Assembly (NCBI GenBank): GCA_038380795.1 | Contig: CM076264.1 | Location: 9,426,001 to 9,490,000 of the forward strand | Length of the DNA stretch: 64,000 nucleotides | Origin: Pyrocephalus nanus | Taxonomy: Eukaryota; Chordata; Aves; Passeriformes; Tyrannidae | Direction: 5' to 3' | Shown: one piece after another, positions 24,120-36,864 of the stretch | Position numbering within the stretch: position 1 is the first letter of the stretch | Layout: each line of letters opens with the position of its first letter | Made by a program: the position numbers and the translations under genes | The notes under the pieces: model-generated | Database searches by the model: none | What the model was told of the DNA's origin: nothing | The model's input: the letters and a program-made list of their open reading frames with translations, nothing else

Positions 24120-24393
24120 CTGAGCATGATGTCATATGGTCTGGAATATCCCTTTGGTCTGTTGGGATTAAATGTCCTGGTAATGTCTGCTCCCAGCCAT
24201 CCCTGCACCCCTGACTTCCTCACCAGTGTGTCAGTGTGAAAAGCAGAAAAAGCCTTGGCTCTGTGAGAGCCCTGCTCAGCAACAACAAAAACATCTCTTT
24301 GTTATCAACCCTGTGCTCAGCGCAGATCCAAAACACAGCCCCATAGCAGCCACTGTGAAGAAAATTAATTCTACCCCACCCAAAACCAGCACA

Positions 24394-25416
24394 AGTCCAC
24401 AGGAAAAAAGTTCACAGTATTCAGTAATCTCTTGCAAACAATTTAGAGCTCCACAGACTGTTTTGTGTGCTGTAGATCTCCCTGTGGAGCAGGAAACATG
24501 TTGAAGAACATGACCATAATTCACTGCAAGTATTGATTACAATTGACTCATTAGGAAGGAAATCAATTCCTCTGAAGCATATAAATTGAAAAGTGGGAAA
24601 CAAAAGTGAGTGGAAACAGTTTTTTGGTATTCATGAAACATTTTTAATAACAGGTATGGAAGAATGAGACTAAAACTTTTTGGACTAGAAGACATTCTTA
24701 ATGCCCATGATTTCTATATAGCTGTTATCTGTCTCTTTATTACACATTCTACATTCTTGGTCAGTAAATATGATTATTATACTTTGTACTCTCTACTACT
24801 ATTTCAACATATTTAGAGTGCTACGAATGTGTCACTCCTTTAAACCCCTCATCAACCCTTAGCAATAAACACTTGGCATCCTTTTTTTTACTCACAACAT
24901 GAAATAAAACACTTCATGAATATTTGAAAATTTTAAATTTAGCCTTTCAGCAATCCCCCACTTTGTATTTCATAGTCCATGTAAACTTAGGATGTGATAA
25001 AGGGAAATATCATTAAAACATCCTTCACTTAATTGTAAGGTATTATTTGCAATGATTATAAAATCGAGATGGGGATAAAGAATTGTCTATAAAGAAATAA
25101 CATGAACCTTTTCTGTTCAAGAGATATTTTCAATTTAATTCCTAAAATGTTCTTCTTCTGTATTTCAAGAAATTTGATTCTAGTATCTATATATTTCTAT
25201 ACAGAAAATAACCAAATTTCTCTAAAGTAAAATACATATAATTAAACTAAAACATTTGTTTTATTGTACCCTCAACTTTGATGAAAGTCTGTTTCTAGGG
25301 GGAAAAAACATTTTGGTGTTTTCAACTTTAGAGCCTTTGTGCTAAGACCTCCTAAAGAAAAATTCGTCCTATTCCTCACCAGCTTATAATAGACATGCTT
25401 ATCAGTGTTTTTTCCA
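24394..25416. other. Unique AT-rich DNA, no gene recognised
   Basis: No repeat or exon is visible between the LTR and the TAATTA triplet. Confidence 0.6.
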
Positions 25417-25469
25417 GTTCAATTAATTAGCCCACATTCAATTAATTAGCTCCCAGTTCAATTAATTAA
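25417..25469. repeat. Three tandem copies of a 19-20 bp unit containing TTCAATTAATTAR
   Basis: The units begin at 25417, 25436 and 25456, spaced 19 and 20 bp. Each contains ttcaattaatta, and thus overlapping TAATTA homeodomain-type palindromes. The linkers between the cores are similar but not identical. It is either an old tandem duplication or a homotypic binding-site cluster. Confidence 0.8.
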
Positions 25470-25720
25470 CCTACACTGGTTCTATCAGAAGTCATCTGGG
25501 CTGTGAAGGGTTGCACAGGGGTTGTTCATTCAGAGCTAGCTGTGTTTCCAAGGCCTAGTCACCTTTACAAAGAAATGGGAAGAACTAATCCTTTGGTTTT
25601 AAGCTTGATACTGGACATACAGGTTTGGTCCCCAAGTGAATGACTGCTAAATGCTTCCTGATAACTATTGGAAAACACTAAATAGACAGGATGAGGGCAT
25701 AGGATGACATACAGTAACAT

Positions 25721-25785
25721 AAAAAAAAAAAAAAAACAACAAAAAAACCACAAACAAACAAACAAACAAACAACAACAACAAAAA
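25721..25785. repeat. Compound A-rich microsatellite
   Basis: A16, then an irregular A/C stretch, then (CAAA)5 at 25751-25770, (CAA)3 and a short A run. The composition suggests a decayed poly(A) stretch that expanded by slippage. No retrotransposon body could be identified next to it. Confidence 0.85.
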
Positions 25786-28700
25786 CAGAATTGTTTTGGG
25801 TAAGCAGAAAGATTTAGAGACTTTATCCACTGTCATTAGTCTTTAAAACTACAAATATCTGCACAACCACACAGCAGACACCTGACAGAACATCTCTTTG
25901 CCCTTAGGAAACCATTTCCTGGGAGCAGAGAAAGAGAATTAATGTTAGACATCCATCCAATGAAATATTTGGAGTTTTAGACTTACCATGCTTTATTTCT
26001 TCCAATCAAATTCTGATGGTCACTCTCATGGCAGAATGAATGATGTTCACCTCTAATACAAATGGAATCTATATTTATAGTGTTTAACTGCATCCCACTT
26101 CTCTCACTCTATTCCTCTAGGGTTTTTATTTGACATTTTCATTCTCTTCTGTCAAGCCAAGGGCTTCCAGCTTTGTGTCATTAGTAAATTTCATTTGCAC
26201 CATCCTTCTTCTTGTGTGCCAAGATAACTAATTAAATGACTTAAGATTTATTCTGTTAACATTCCTGCAGCCTGATACGCTCCCTTTTCAACATAACCAG
26301 TTGCTATATCTAATTCATCTAGTCCCTTACAACCTTAAAATTAGTATGCCAATCAGTGTTTTCTCCACTTCAGGTAATTTCTCCCTTGTGACTATTTGAT
26401 ACTTCTGGGCTACTGCTGCAGAACACTGAAGAACCCTGCATGGAAGTGCCCAGCTTCAACAGGATCTGCTTTTCTCTAGTCATGCACATGACTGAATAAT
26501 TCTCATCAACTCTGTTTTTTGTCATGGAGAAAAGACTTTCAAAACACAGTCTAGGTCCACATCTATGCAATATTACATGGGCAACATAAACACACAATTA
26601 TGTTTAACTTCTATGTTTTGTTTTCTAGTTTTTCAAATGGCATCAGACCTAACTACCATAGGAGTAATGGATTTCTCTATGCTTAAATTTTTCTTTTGAA
26701 ACAAAATACAGCAAAATAACCCTTGAAGGATCATTCCATATGACATATATTTATGTCAAAGAGAAATATATAAAAGACTTACCCAGCAGAAAGCACCTAT
26801 GCCAGCTATCTTATTAATACAAGGAATAATTCTTCCCTTCTCAGCAATTTAGCCTCTTTCAGTTTTTACTGATCCTACCAGTTGACTCAAGAGACTTACT
26901 TCTGTGGCTCTCAGTCTATGATCCCTTGCACCACTATCAGAGTGCTCCACTCTCTGATCTCTCACTCTGGCAGGATTGCCTAGTGATTAGGGTGCTCTCC
27001 TCTGTCCTTAAACTGAGGATTCTAAAGAAATGCAAGCAAAAAATAAATTAATAGCTTAATTCAGATGCTCCTGCCTGTACAAGCCACCTAAGAAGCAGAG
27101 TGACTTGGTTAAATACTGACCTTCAGATTATGCTACTGGAACCATAAGTTATTTATAGTCTGGGTCTTACTCAAACAACCACATAAGGTATAAGATGAAG
27201 ACTAAACAAGGAAGTGAGACTCCTACTCAGTTCTTCCTAACCTACACAGGACTTTCGTGACAAAGAATCAGAAGTGCAGTAGATACTTTAGTCCCTTCAC
27301 AAAGTGCAAACAGGCCTTTCAAGTTCAATACTGTATTTTCAAAAAGGAAAAATAAAAGGTATTGTCTTAAAATACTTTCAAACAGTGACATGGAAACCTA
27401 GAGAAAGTAGGACAGATGGGTGTATTTTTTTTTTCTTATTTTTGGCTGCAAAATTTTTGCCTACTTAGGACATTCTAGTCTCCTGGATAAGATATTCAAA
27501 GCACTCAGCAAGATATCCCCAGTGTAATTGTAGTAAAAATTTGACACAGAGAGTAACTGAAACTGAACTGGAATCTGTAAAAAATTCATGGGATTCATTA
27601 ATTAATTTATTTTTTTACTTTTTTATTTTCAGTATTATAAATATCGAGATGTTTTTTCTGACTTTCTCCCTAGGTAATGGTTTTAAACCTAGCTGTTGGG
27701 GTTTATTTTGTTTTTGTTTTAACTCAATAACCTTTCTTGACCACTATTAACTCTGAAGCCACAGAAACAAATAAAAAAAACCTCCACAATTAATATTTTT
27801 TTTATTTAAGCAAAGTCTTTTAATAACCCTACCTTATTAGGTTCTTTTTTTATTTTTATGTTACAGATCTTCAGATTCCATAAAAGTTCACTCTACGATA
27901 GAAGATATGAATTCAGCACATAACTTCCTTTCTACTTTGAAATCTGAAATCTTGCCCTTTTTTTAAACTTAAAAAAAGAAAACCCAAAAAAGATGGTTTG
28001 ATGTTGGGTTAGAATTGAGGATGTAATCAGTTCCTCTTATTCCCACAAATACATCTTCTTCTAACTTGATGGGAAAAGTAAGAAAAATGAGGTCATGCAG
28101 TTGGACTTTAAAAAAAAAATAAAAATTAAGCCCCAGTGCATCTAATTAAAGTTCATTACAGGTGAAACTGTAGATGAACACAAGAATTGACAGGTAGCGA
28201 GGCACCAACCGCCAGAGAAGCACTTAGATGAAAATGTACAAAATAATGAGCACGTTTTTCAGTACTTCTAGCTGGGTGTTCAAAGCCAAGCTAAAGTCAA
28301 TGCACCTTACAATTAATCACCACAAGCCTGTATCAAACATGCTGGTTTCTCTCCTGAAGGACAGTGCTGCTGCTCATCAAGACTGGTAGCATGAAATGAA
28401 TGTTCTCAGAGAAGTGACCCTGAAAGCCTGGGTGTCAGTACACACAAGATTTCTTGAAATGCATTTTGAAAACCTATGAAAATTACCTCTACCTCTTCAG
28501 TCTCTGTGTATACAGATCTCAAGGCAGACTGCCTTCACAAAATACCTTCCAGCCTGCCCTCAGCAAGGCTTAAATCTTCTGGGAGAAAAAAGGTCCTCTA
28601 AACTCTTGTGAGCTACTTTAGACATAGCCCAGCAGATTAGTGTCCCTCCTACAGATCGTATTTTATTGTCAGCGTTTATTTGGCAAGTTCACTTTCTGGG

Positions 28701-30380
28701 TAGGTTTATTGGAAGGTTTAGAAATTCTGACCATCGGGGTTTTTGAGAACAGGACTATTTTTTCTTTCTTCTATTACTCAGGACAAAAAGAGAAAGTCTA
28801 GTTCACAGAGTCTTACATATCAAAAAGTCAGATTCTGCTTTTGTTACACAATTTTAAGAGCAAGAACTTTAATTTCCCCAAGCCGTCTTGGATATTCATT
28901 AGATATTCATATTGACTTCTTAAGTGAATGTCGAAACCCTGGCTTAAAAACATACTTAACAGCCTGAAGGGCAAAGAGTTTCAAAGAATTAACTTCTAAA
29001 GTTTCATTGTAGGTATAATACAATTGCAGATGTTACAGACATTAGACATGCACTTGATAGCTTTAACATATATTGTGAAAACAGGGAAAAAATGTATCTG
29101 TGATATGGAAAATATCGCAGACCACAAGACAAAACTCATTTCCAGACTTGGAATTTAGGCTTCTATTACTCTATCTGCTTTCATACTGCAAACAGTTATC
29201 TTAGGGTTTTTTTATGCAGTTTCCAGTTTTCCATGCTAACAATTAAAATGGCTTGGGACAGGGATAGCTCCATGAAGTAACATTAGCAAAACATAACCCT
29301 AACAAGTATTTCAGATATGAAAAACCAGATACAGGTCCCTATCTGCATCTGACTATCATTTAATTCAAAAATTAACTCTGCCTTGCTGCACACTTTGCAG
29401 AGAGTTGGTAATTTGGCTTAGTAAATTCTGCTTTTGGGTAAAGACTTTAAAATATTGATTGCAGCATCACCTTTTCTTGAAATTATTAGGATCTGATTTT
29501 GGATCTGCATAGTGGTTTTTCAACAACCTGCAAACACACAATTTTATCTGTGCTTCATCTCTACAAAATCAGAACTTTGCAATGCCCAGTTATTGATATC
29601 AGCAGTATATCCATAATCAAGGCCTCAGAAAAAAACAGATGATACGTTGTAGCAATTGTGGGAAAGACCACTTAAGGCCAAAGCTTACTGCTCTCTCCAA
29701 TTCAAATTTCCTGTGCTTAAACCCATAAAAGAGGACCCACTGAAGCTATGACTTATACCTGACACATAGCTGAGGACTTAGAGACATTGAATAGCACTAA
29801 ATAGCACAGCAGCAGCAACACAAAGGTTAAGCTGTAGCTGTAGTTGCAAGCTTCAATGTACTTCAAGGTGAGCACGGTTTTTCCATGGTCAAACATATCA
29901 AGATCTGCTCACTGGGAAAATAAATGAGGTAACACCTTGGTCTGAATTATAAGCAGAGCTAATGACAATCCCACAAAGGTCTCTTTCAGAGTTGTAATTA
30001 GCTCTGAACTCAACTGGAACCTTGTGACGTCTCTCAGACAATGTTAAGAGATGCAGCCTCTAAACATAGTTCAGACAAATGAAAAACAAGCAGTCCTGTA
30101 TTAATGGGTTCACAAATTAATTACGAATTCCAGGAGCTTGCAGCATAGCAATTGAAATCACAGCCTGTTTGAAGATTTTGTTATTTAACATTGTGTTTTT
30201 ACAGGCAGAAAGCATCAAGTACATTTAGGGCTTAGGACTTTTGTTAAATCCCAAAAATGAGATATATTTTACCTTTTTTACTGGCTTCGAAGAAATTAAG
30301 CTAAACTCTATTACTCCTAAGAACACGACTTTTACCACAGAGATTAAAAGAGTCTGAATGTTACCTTGCTCTTTTTACAG
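25786..30380. other. Unique AT-rich DNA, no gene recognised
   Basis: No CR1, LTR or SINE piece is visible. The interval has short poly(T) and poly(A) runs and open frames below 80 codons without support. Confidence 0.6.
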
Positions 30381-30532
30381 CCTGCTTTATAACTCCCCGA
30401 GTGATTTCATTACGGCACACCACGGAGCTATCCCTGCACGCCGTCAGGTGCAGTTCGTTTTTCCAGTCTCTAGAGGTCTCTGCATATCACATTTTAGTTC
30501 CGTGACATCTCCGCAGGAGACGCGTTTTGAAG
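30381..30532 (+). other. Candidate exon inside a CpG-dense pocket
   Basis: A strong acceptor (ccttgctctttttacag, AG at 30379-30380) and a strong donor (GAAG|GTGAGA, GT at 30533-30534) bound 152 bp that are open in one plus frame. That frame remains open from 30358 to 30714 (118 codons). The product has no recognisable domain. It could equally be a first or internal exon of a noncoding RNA, or chance signals within a CpG-rich regulatory element. Confidence 0.25.
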
Positions 30533-30632
30533 GTGAGACTGAAGAACCGCGTGAGAAAAGTCTGCTGGAACCACGTCCCGCTCTGACAGCGCTATCGTGG
30601 GAATTTAGTTCTCCCAGTAATTTACAGAAGCG
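30398..30632. promoter_or_regulatory. CpG-dense pocket, possible small CpG island or regulatory element
   Basis: I count 17 CpG dinucleotides in about 235 bp, against long stretches with almost none elsewhere. No CR1, LTR or SINE similarity explains them. In a methylated vertebrate genome CpGs persist where DNA is unmethylated, recently inserted or under constraint. The three cannot be told apart from sequence alone. Confidence 0.4.
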
Positions 30633-30909
30633 AAAGAGAGGGAGAGAGATTTATACTGCAGCAGTAGCTAACACCAGCACTGACAAGCAGGAGCATTTTG
30701 CCTTTTGTCCTTAGAATCCAGATAATCATAGCTCTTAATATTCAGCTAGAAACAGGAGAATTCGGGGATGTACAAGGGTCGGTGCTTAACCCTTGTTGCC
30801 AGAAATACTGCCTTTTATACTCTGACATCAGCCACACCTGGGTTGTTTGGGTTTTTTCTCCCTTCATACTTGATGATTCTTTTAATTGAAAAAGCTAAAT
30901 TCTGTTTTA

Positions 30910-30940
<31 letters not shown>

Positions 30941-31247
30941 TAGCTAACCACGGAAGAACTTGTTTACTGTAATTTAAATGTAGATTCAGTTTTTGGATGA
31001 GTCATAAAGGTCATATCTTGCACCTGTATGATTGCTCTCAGCTCTTGTCTAGGAACCTGCTTTCTAGGTGTTCAATGCATCTTTCCTGATTGACTCTGTG
31101 CTGTGATTTATATCTATAACGTATTGAACATATAAAACAATTCTTATATATATAAGGAAAAGATTCTGAAAATAGAAATAAAAACATTAAACCCAAGGAA
31201 ACTCAAAGAAATCAACTGCTTCTTTTCTGTCCCTAACAATGTCAATG
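30633..31247. other. Unique DNA with an (ATT)10 microsatellite
   Basis: (ATT)10 occupies 30911-30940. Nothing else is recognised. Confidence 0.65.
30911..30940. repeat. (ATT)10 microsatellite
   Basis: Ten perfect ATT units. It is the longest perfect trinucleotide array in the window and is likely to vary in length. Confidence 0.95.
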
Positions 31248-31312
31248 CAGTTGGAATTAAATGATCTTTAAGGTCCTTTCCAACCCTGGACATTCTGTGA
31301 TTTTGTGATCTT
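31248..31312 (+). mobile_element. CR1 3' end, about 65 bp
   Basis: Contains agttggaattaaatgatctt, aaggtcctttccaacc and the terminal attctgtgattttgtgatc motifs. Strongly 5' truncated. Confidence 0.88.
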
Positions 31313-31989
31313 AGAGTCTCCTTGACACCTAACACCAACTTTACACTCAGGATCAAGTCTTGCTTATGGACTGATTAAACCAAGCAAACAAAGAAAGAAA
31401 AAAAGAAGATATAGGCAACTACTCAAGGATATTTCTGATTCTCAAGACCTTTTTCAGGCATTGCGGCTGCTAAGGCAGCCACATTCAAACAGCAAAACCA
31501 GCTTTGTTGCAGACACAGCTTCTGCAAACATCAGAACAGAATCTGTCATTTGATTTCATTATTTTTCATGTACCACAACCATTAGAAAGATTTGGAATAA
31601 CTAGGTGAGCTTACTCTTATACTGCAGCTTAAATAATTTTGATAGACTTTGAGATGCCTTTTCAACTCTACATTGCTGCTTGGACCTTAGTTCTGCTCCT
31701 TACTGATCTACATGCAGAAGATGAAATTCTCCCAGTAAACTATGTGTGTCTGTTATCTCAGTTTGCCCTTCGATACTAGGAGGCAAGAGAGGTACGATAA
31801 TGGACTGTAGAGGAGAGAAAGGCATATCTTTTAGTAGCTGTAGTTTTATGACACATAGCAATTCTTTACTCTGAGAATTAGTAATGTGCTTCCCCCTTCT
31901 TCTGAGTAATATAAAACAGGGCAGCTCTTGGTTTGCTTTGTAAAAACGATGACTGATACCCGTTTCCTTGTTATTTTATTGCTAATGCT
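31313..31989. other. Unique DNA, no gene recognised
   Basis: No repeat or exon is visible between the two CR1 pieces. Confidence 0.6.
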
Positions 31990-32430
31990 CCATCTCTCTT
32001 ATTCTCTTGGTGGCCTCCTCTGGACTCACTTCAGCAGGTCCATGTCCTGCCTGTGCTGGGGACCCCAGAACTGAATGCAGCCCTCCAGGTGGGAGTCATG
32101 AGAGGAGAGGGGCAGAATCACCTCCCTTCACCTGCTGTTCTCACTGCTTGTGATGCAGCCCAGAACATGTTCGGTTTCTGGGCTGCAAGTACACATTGCA
32201 GCTCATGTCCAGCCTCTCACCCACCAGCACCCCCAAGTCCTTTTCAGCAGGGCTGCTCTTGATCTGGTTATCCCCCAGACTGGACTGGCATAGGGGATTG
32301 CCCTGGCCCAGGTGCAGCGCCTTGAACTTGGTCTTAATAAACCTCATGAGATTCACATGGGCTACTTCTCAAGCTTGTCCAGGTCCCTCTGGATGGCATC
32401 CCATCCTTCAGGTGTGTCAACCACACCACC
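31990..32430 (-). mobile_element. CR1 ORF2 fragment, C-terminal side of reverse transcriptase
   Basis: The minus-strand frame 32356-32141 reads MNLMRFIKTKFKALHLGQGN and then SSPAEKDLGVLVGERLDMS, a segment conserved in avian CR1 ORF2. Continuing downstream the nucleotide sequence follows CR1 through the complement of gaatcacctcccttcacctg and ggcctcctctggactcac. Frameshifts break the frame after 32141. Both ends are truncated and the CR1 3' tail is absent, so the fragment was cut after insertion or is part of a broken copy. Confidence 0.92.
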
Positions 32431-35400
32431 TGTATAAATATCTTGTTGCTTGAAGAGATCAGGACAACTGATATGTTTAAAGAGATATTTTCCATCCCTG
32501 CACTGCTGGCACATTAGTTTCTTTGTGCAAGGATTGTCTGTTACTTTATGGCCGTATCAACAGAGAGATTAATAGTATAAGCCTTTGGAAATTTGCACAG
32601 TATAAATAGTTCTTACAATTCCTGTTGTAGGAATCCTACAATTATAACAAAAGTGTTCAGTCTTCATTAGTGATCTGTTAATGTGGGGATTTTGAGCAGT
32701 GTGCTTGTTTTTCCTTACATTCAGAAATGTTTTGTAAATTATACTGAATTTACAGTATAATTGAAAGCACAAAAAATGAAGCAAATTTGAACATATGGTA
32801 CATAGGTCATCAGCAGTATTTGGATTATGAGCCTTATTATTTGGCTGAGGAAGTACTTAAAGAGGCCCAAGGCTATCAATCTTACTTTCTGTTCAATTTC
32901 AGCAGAAAAAGAATCCTGTAGGGATTCTCTGAATAGTTAACTATCGCTGTTCCCTTAACCATCTCCATATAAATCCCTTATAAATCCCATATATCAGTAA
33001 ATGTGCAATACCAGTCATATTAGAAGTCAATATAGTCTTTGGTAATGACAGTGGGTTTCTTCCTAGATGGAGAATGAGAAGTATTTCTATGGCTCTCCTA
33101 GTATAGAAGGAAAAGTAGATCTAGCCATTTAAGGCAAGAAGGAAAAAAATCCTACAACCTACTAAAACCCTACAACCTAAAGAACATAGGGAAGATGTAG
33201 CCTGGGAGACAAAAATTAAAGCTTCTGTGACTCAGGCTGATCTGGAGACCTGAAGAGCAGATGTGAGCCTTAATATGTAAATTAATAAACAAATTTAATA
33301 AATTAATGTATTTGTGCAATAGAAAACCAACAAAGCCCTAAGCCAGCCACTAGACAAGTATCTGTTCCAGAGAAGGGACATGGAACAAGCAGCAAGAATC
33401 ACTTTAGTCAGTCCGTTCATTTGTATGAGTTAGCAATGAAATAGCTTACATTCTTGCTAGGTAACAGAGAAAGGTTAAAAAAAAAAGAGAAAAAAAATAT
33501 GAAAAATGCACTGTGCATAAAAAGTCTAACTTCTAAAAGAAACTGTGCAAGTTAGGGGACTCAATGTTACAATTAATTACTTAAAACTCAAATAAATAAT
33601 TAAATTCATTATGAAGTCCATTCTTATGGGAGCCACACACGTGCAGAAAATCTGTTGATAGCTATCCTTCAGAGGTCAGGATAGATGAGAGCAGTAATTC
33701 CTCATGTATGGAGGATAAAAGTTTGGAAGAAAGAGTTCAAAGGCAGAAGATAAGACTACAGCCCTTAAAAAAACCAACATACACAAAGAAATCAATGCTT
33801 GATTAACTGTGTCCAAGAAAGGTCACCTGTGAGTCTCTGACAAGTACCGTGGTCCATATACCTCAGTGAAATGTTAGCACTCATATGACTCTAAAAAAAT
33901 CAGATTTAAAGAAAAAAAAATTAGTAGTAAGGGTCTTCAGGTTAAGAATTTGATTATATGACTGTTAATACATATTGACAACTAGAGATCAGATATAAAT
34001 TCAACAGTCTTTTGTTCCATAGACTTCATATAAGCAAAGAACTGCACATCTTAGCTACTCAACAGGAAATTCTGTCACAATCTTATTCAGGAATTGGTAA
34101 CTTACTTAGAATATGTTTAGTTTTGAAGGAGAATAAGGCTTTGTAAGTAGTGTAAGGCTCTCCTGAAGAGAGTTAAAATCATACTTATACAAAATGATTT
34201 TTTTGTGTGTGTCTGAGTTCCTAATATTTTTCTTATTTTACTTGGGGTTTTTTACTAGCATCAGTTACATTTGGTGTTGTAAAACGCTGTCCCCTATTGT
34301 CAGCAAAGACATGGCTCTCCGAAAATAATAAATATCTTTTAGTTCTCACATTTTACAATGGCATTAAGTTGCTTGATTTTCTCTGTCTTTGACTAAAGGC
34401 TAAATTTAGAGATGAGAAAAATTCTCTACATTGTGTAGTGCAAATGGCATTGTAAAGTTTGTCTCAACAGTAGATAAGAACATCTGAGTTTGTTTGTACA
34501 AACAATAGTGTTTTCTCTCATAGGCAGCAATTGCCTGTTCTGTTTTAAATTATTTTTAAAAAATCATTAAAAAATTATATTTTTAGTACTGATCTACTGT
34601 ACAACAGACCCATTCTCAAATTTTATCATCTAAATATTCTCTAAATTGTTCACCTCTGATGGCGGAAAAATAAAATTCATCTCAATTTATCTTCACACTC
34701 AAAGAGGTCTAATATACAATAGAAAGAGATTCCCCTGTCCATGACTTTTTTGTCCTTTTCAAGCCATAAATCCCACTGACAAAGCATTCCTAGAGTTGCT
34801 GGTACTTTAGGATGGCTGCTCCCAGCTATCACAGGTTTTCCTCTGGCACGGCCCCAGCAGTAGTAACCTCCTGCCATTGGAGGGAGCCACAAGCACTTGT
34901 TCAGAAATTCTTTTTCATAAGTCTCTGGTTTGAAGAAGCCAACTTTTTCAGCACTGCAGTGATTGAATTTTATACTGAAATGCTGCAGCGTGCTCCACTT
35001 CTCTTCATAAAGTAGAATTATAAAATATAATGGCCTATTCCTTATGATGCAGTCTAGCTACCCTTATTTTGAGGTAAAAAAGAACAGACTTTAAGCTCAG
35101 AACAATCTATATTTGGTGCTTCTTTTAATATTTTTATAATGAGCAATAAGTTTGTTTTATAAAGCTGCCACATATGCTTTTTATTTTTTCTAAAAACAGA
35201 CATAAAAAGTATGTGTTAAGAATTAATTAAATATAATTTAAAGTTTTGAATTAAAACCACATTCTTCCTCGCCATCTTGTTTAACTCTACACTTAAAGAG
35301 AGTGGAAATGGGAATAAAGACATATAGAAAAATGTTGTATTAGGATTTTTTAAAACGTCATTTTACTTGTGCACCAAGATGGTGTATGAAGATTTCACCT

Positions 35401-36841
35401 TTTGCGTGGTTTTTCAGTGATATGGGAACACAATATAACACCATTGGCTGCATTGTGAAATAAAATACTAGGTTCTGAACTGCTGCAAATAAGATCGGTT
35501 GAGGATCCATGATTCCCATATCCGATATTTAGAAATGTTTTCCTAATTTTTGTCTTACACTATTATTTCACTTACGTCTAACCAACATACAGGTAAAGAA
35601 GGCCAGGAAAAACATAAAATGAGTTTCCATAAAAACTCATCAAAGCGGTGCTCTAAGTAAAATGAAGTTCTTGAGTGAAATACTAGTCACAGAGAGAAAA
35701 AAAAAAATAAAGTGATCCAGTTTGTATTCCAGCTTGCAAATATTTATACTCTCTAAATCAAAATAACTGTGTATGAAAACAAAAAGGGCTATGAAAGAGA
35801 AAGTTCTTTCCAGTCATAGAAATCTAGATTACAGCTTGGCCTGTGCTTCCATATAGAAAAATTAAGAAGACTAAAGCCTCTGTAAGGTTTCTGGGCACAA
35901 AAGTGTGAGAAATTTGCATTCGGTGCTACCCTCCCTCACTGCTGCCTGAGGAAATTTTGAATGATATGTCCATAACAGCGATGCTGTTGTTGCATCACAG
36001 TGCCAGCACCATTTGAACTACTTTAATTTATAACCTATTTCCATGTCACAAGTTATCATTATAGAAATATTGAAAAGTCTCAAATGACTCAGAGTTGCCT
36101 CAGACGAAATCCCTCTGTTCTGGAAGGAGTCCTTTTTCTCCTTGTGGATATATCCACTGAAGTTTTGGGTTGGCTGCATCAGAAAAGCAGAACAACCCAG
36201 ACCCTATGTTTATTTAATTACTTTTGACCTTTTCTTTGTGTTTGGAAAATCAGGGGGGTTTTGTTTAGGAGCAGCTGACACTTCTGGTTGCAAATGTTAG
36301 TGATCTTGGAATTATCCAGGTAGTCTGAAGAAGAGAGTTTCCCTGTAATCAGGTGACAACTATTCTTTTGCAGTACTCCAGGCTTACTGGCATAAAATGG
36401 ATGTGTGGATGTCATCTATATGTTAAGAGAACAGTACATTCCAGGAAGTTAAAATGTCACTGTGCCTAACTGTCAACCAATAGTAAGAATGAAAATTCAA
36501 ATTTAGCTGAGTGATCTACCATGGACCAATATTATCATCTGGCAACCAATTTTTCTGCAACAAAGTTCCTTTACTCTGTACCAGAACAGCAGTGCATCGC
36601 AGGACTAATAAATTATAATGACTATTTATCCCTCATGTAGGGATACACATTTTCTGCTTGGTGAAATAACTAGTAAAGTTGTGTTGGAAGAAAATCATCA
36701 ATATATATTAATCTCATTTTTGAAAAGCTTTTGGTCAGATTTATAATCTCTCTCCAAAAAGGATTACATTAACAATCTAATGCCTGAACTAATTTGGAGT
36801 GTGATTTTTATGTTTCACTTCACAAAAAGTATAACATTTCC
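32431..36841. other. Unique AT-rich DNA, no gene recognised
   Basis: No repeat family, RNA gene or exon could be supported. Open frames are about 70 codons or shorter. Confidence 0.6.
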
Positions 36842-36864
36842 TTTTTTTTTTTTTTTTTTTTTTT
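36842..36864. repeat. T23 homopolymer
   Basis: Twenty-three T residues. It could be the reverse complement of a retrotransposon poly(A), but no retrotransposon body is recognisable on the upstream side of that orientation (higher coordinates). Confidence 0.95.

Larger units (their letters stand above)
23816..24393 (-). mobile_element. Solo LTR of an avian endogenous retrovirus, complete
   Basis: Read on the minus strand it begins TGTGCTGGTTTTGGG and ends GATCATGACA, so it has the canonical TG...CA ends over 578 bp. Inside, in order, are a TATA box (TATATAAAG), the polyadenylation signal ATTAAA about 170 bp later, and a U5 ending in a CTCCCTGATCCTACTGGTGG motif. No retroviral gene flanks it, so it is a solo LTR left by LTR-LTR recombination. 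The flanks agccc (23811-23815) and agtcc (24394-24398) look like a 5-bp target duplication with one change. Five bases would fit an ERVL-type integrase. Frames open across it, such as 24226-24504, are not genes. Confidence 0.9.

Noticed and set aside
24226..24504. Open frame with a segment similar to one at 61528-61764 on the other strand
   Set aside because: The similarity (CEKQKKPWLC... type) follows from both lying antisense across copies of the same LTR. It does not indicate a conserved protein.
26970..27020. A second tRNA-like motif (gcctagtgattagggtgctc)
   Set aside because: Only an A-box-like string is present, and no convincing B box or SINE body follows.
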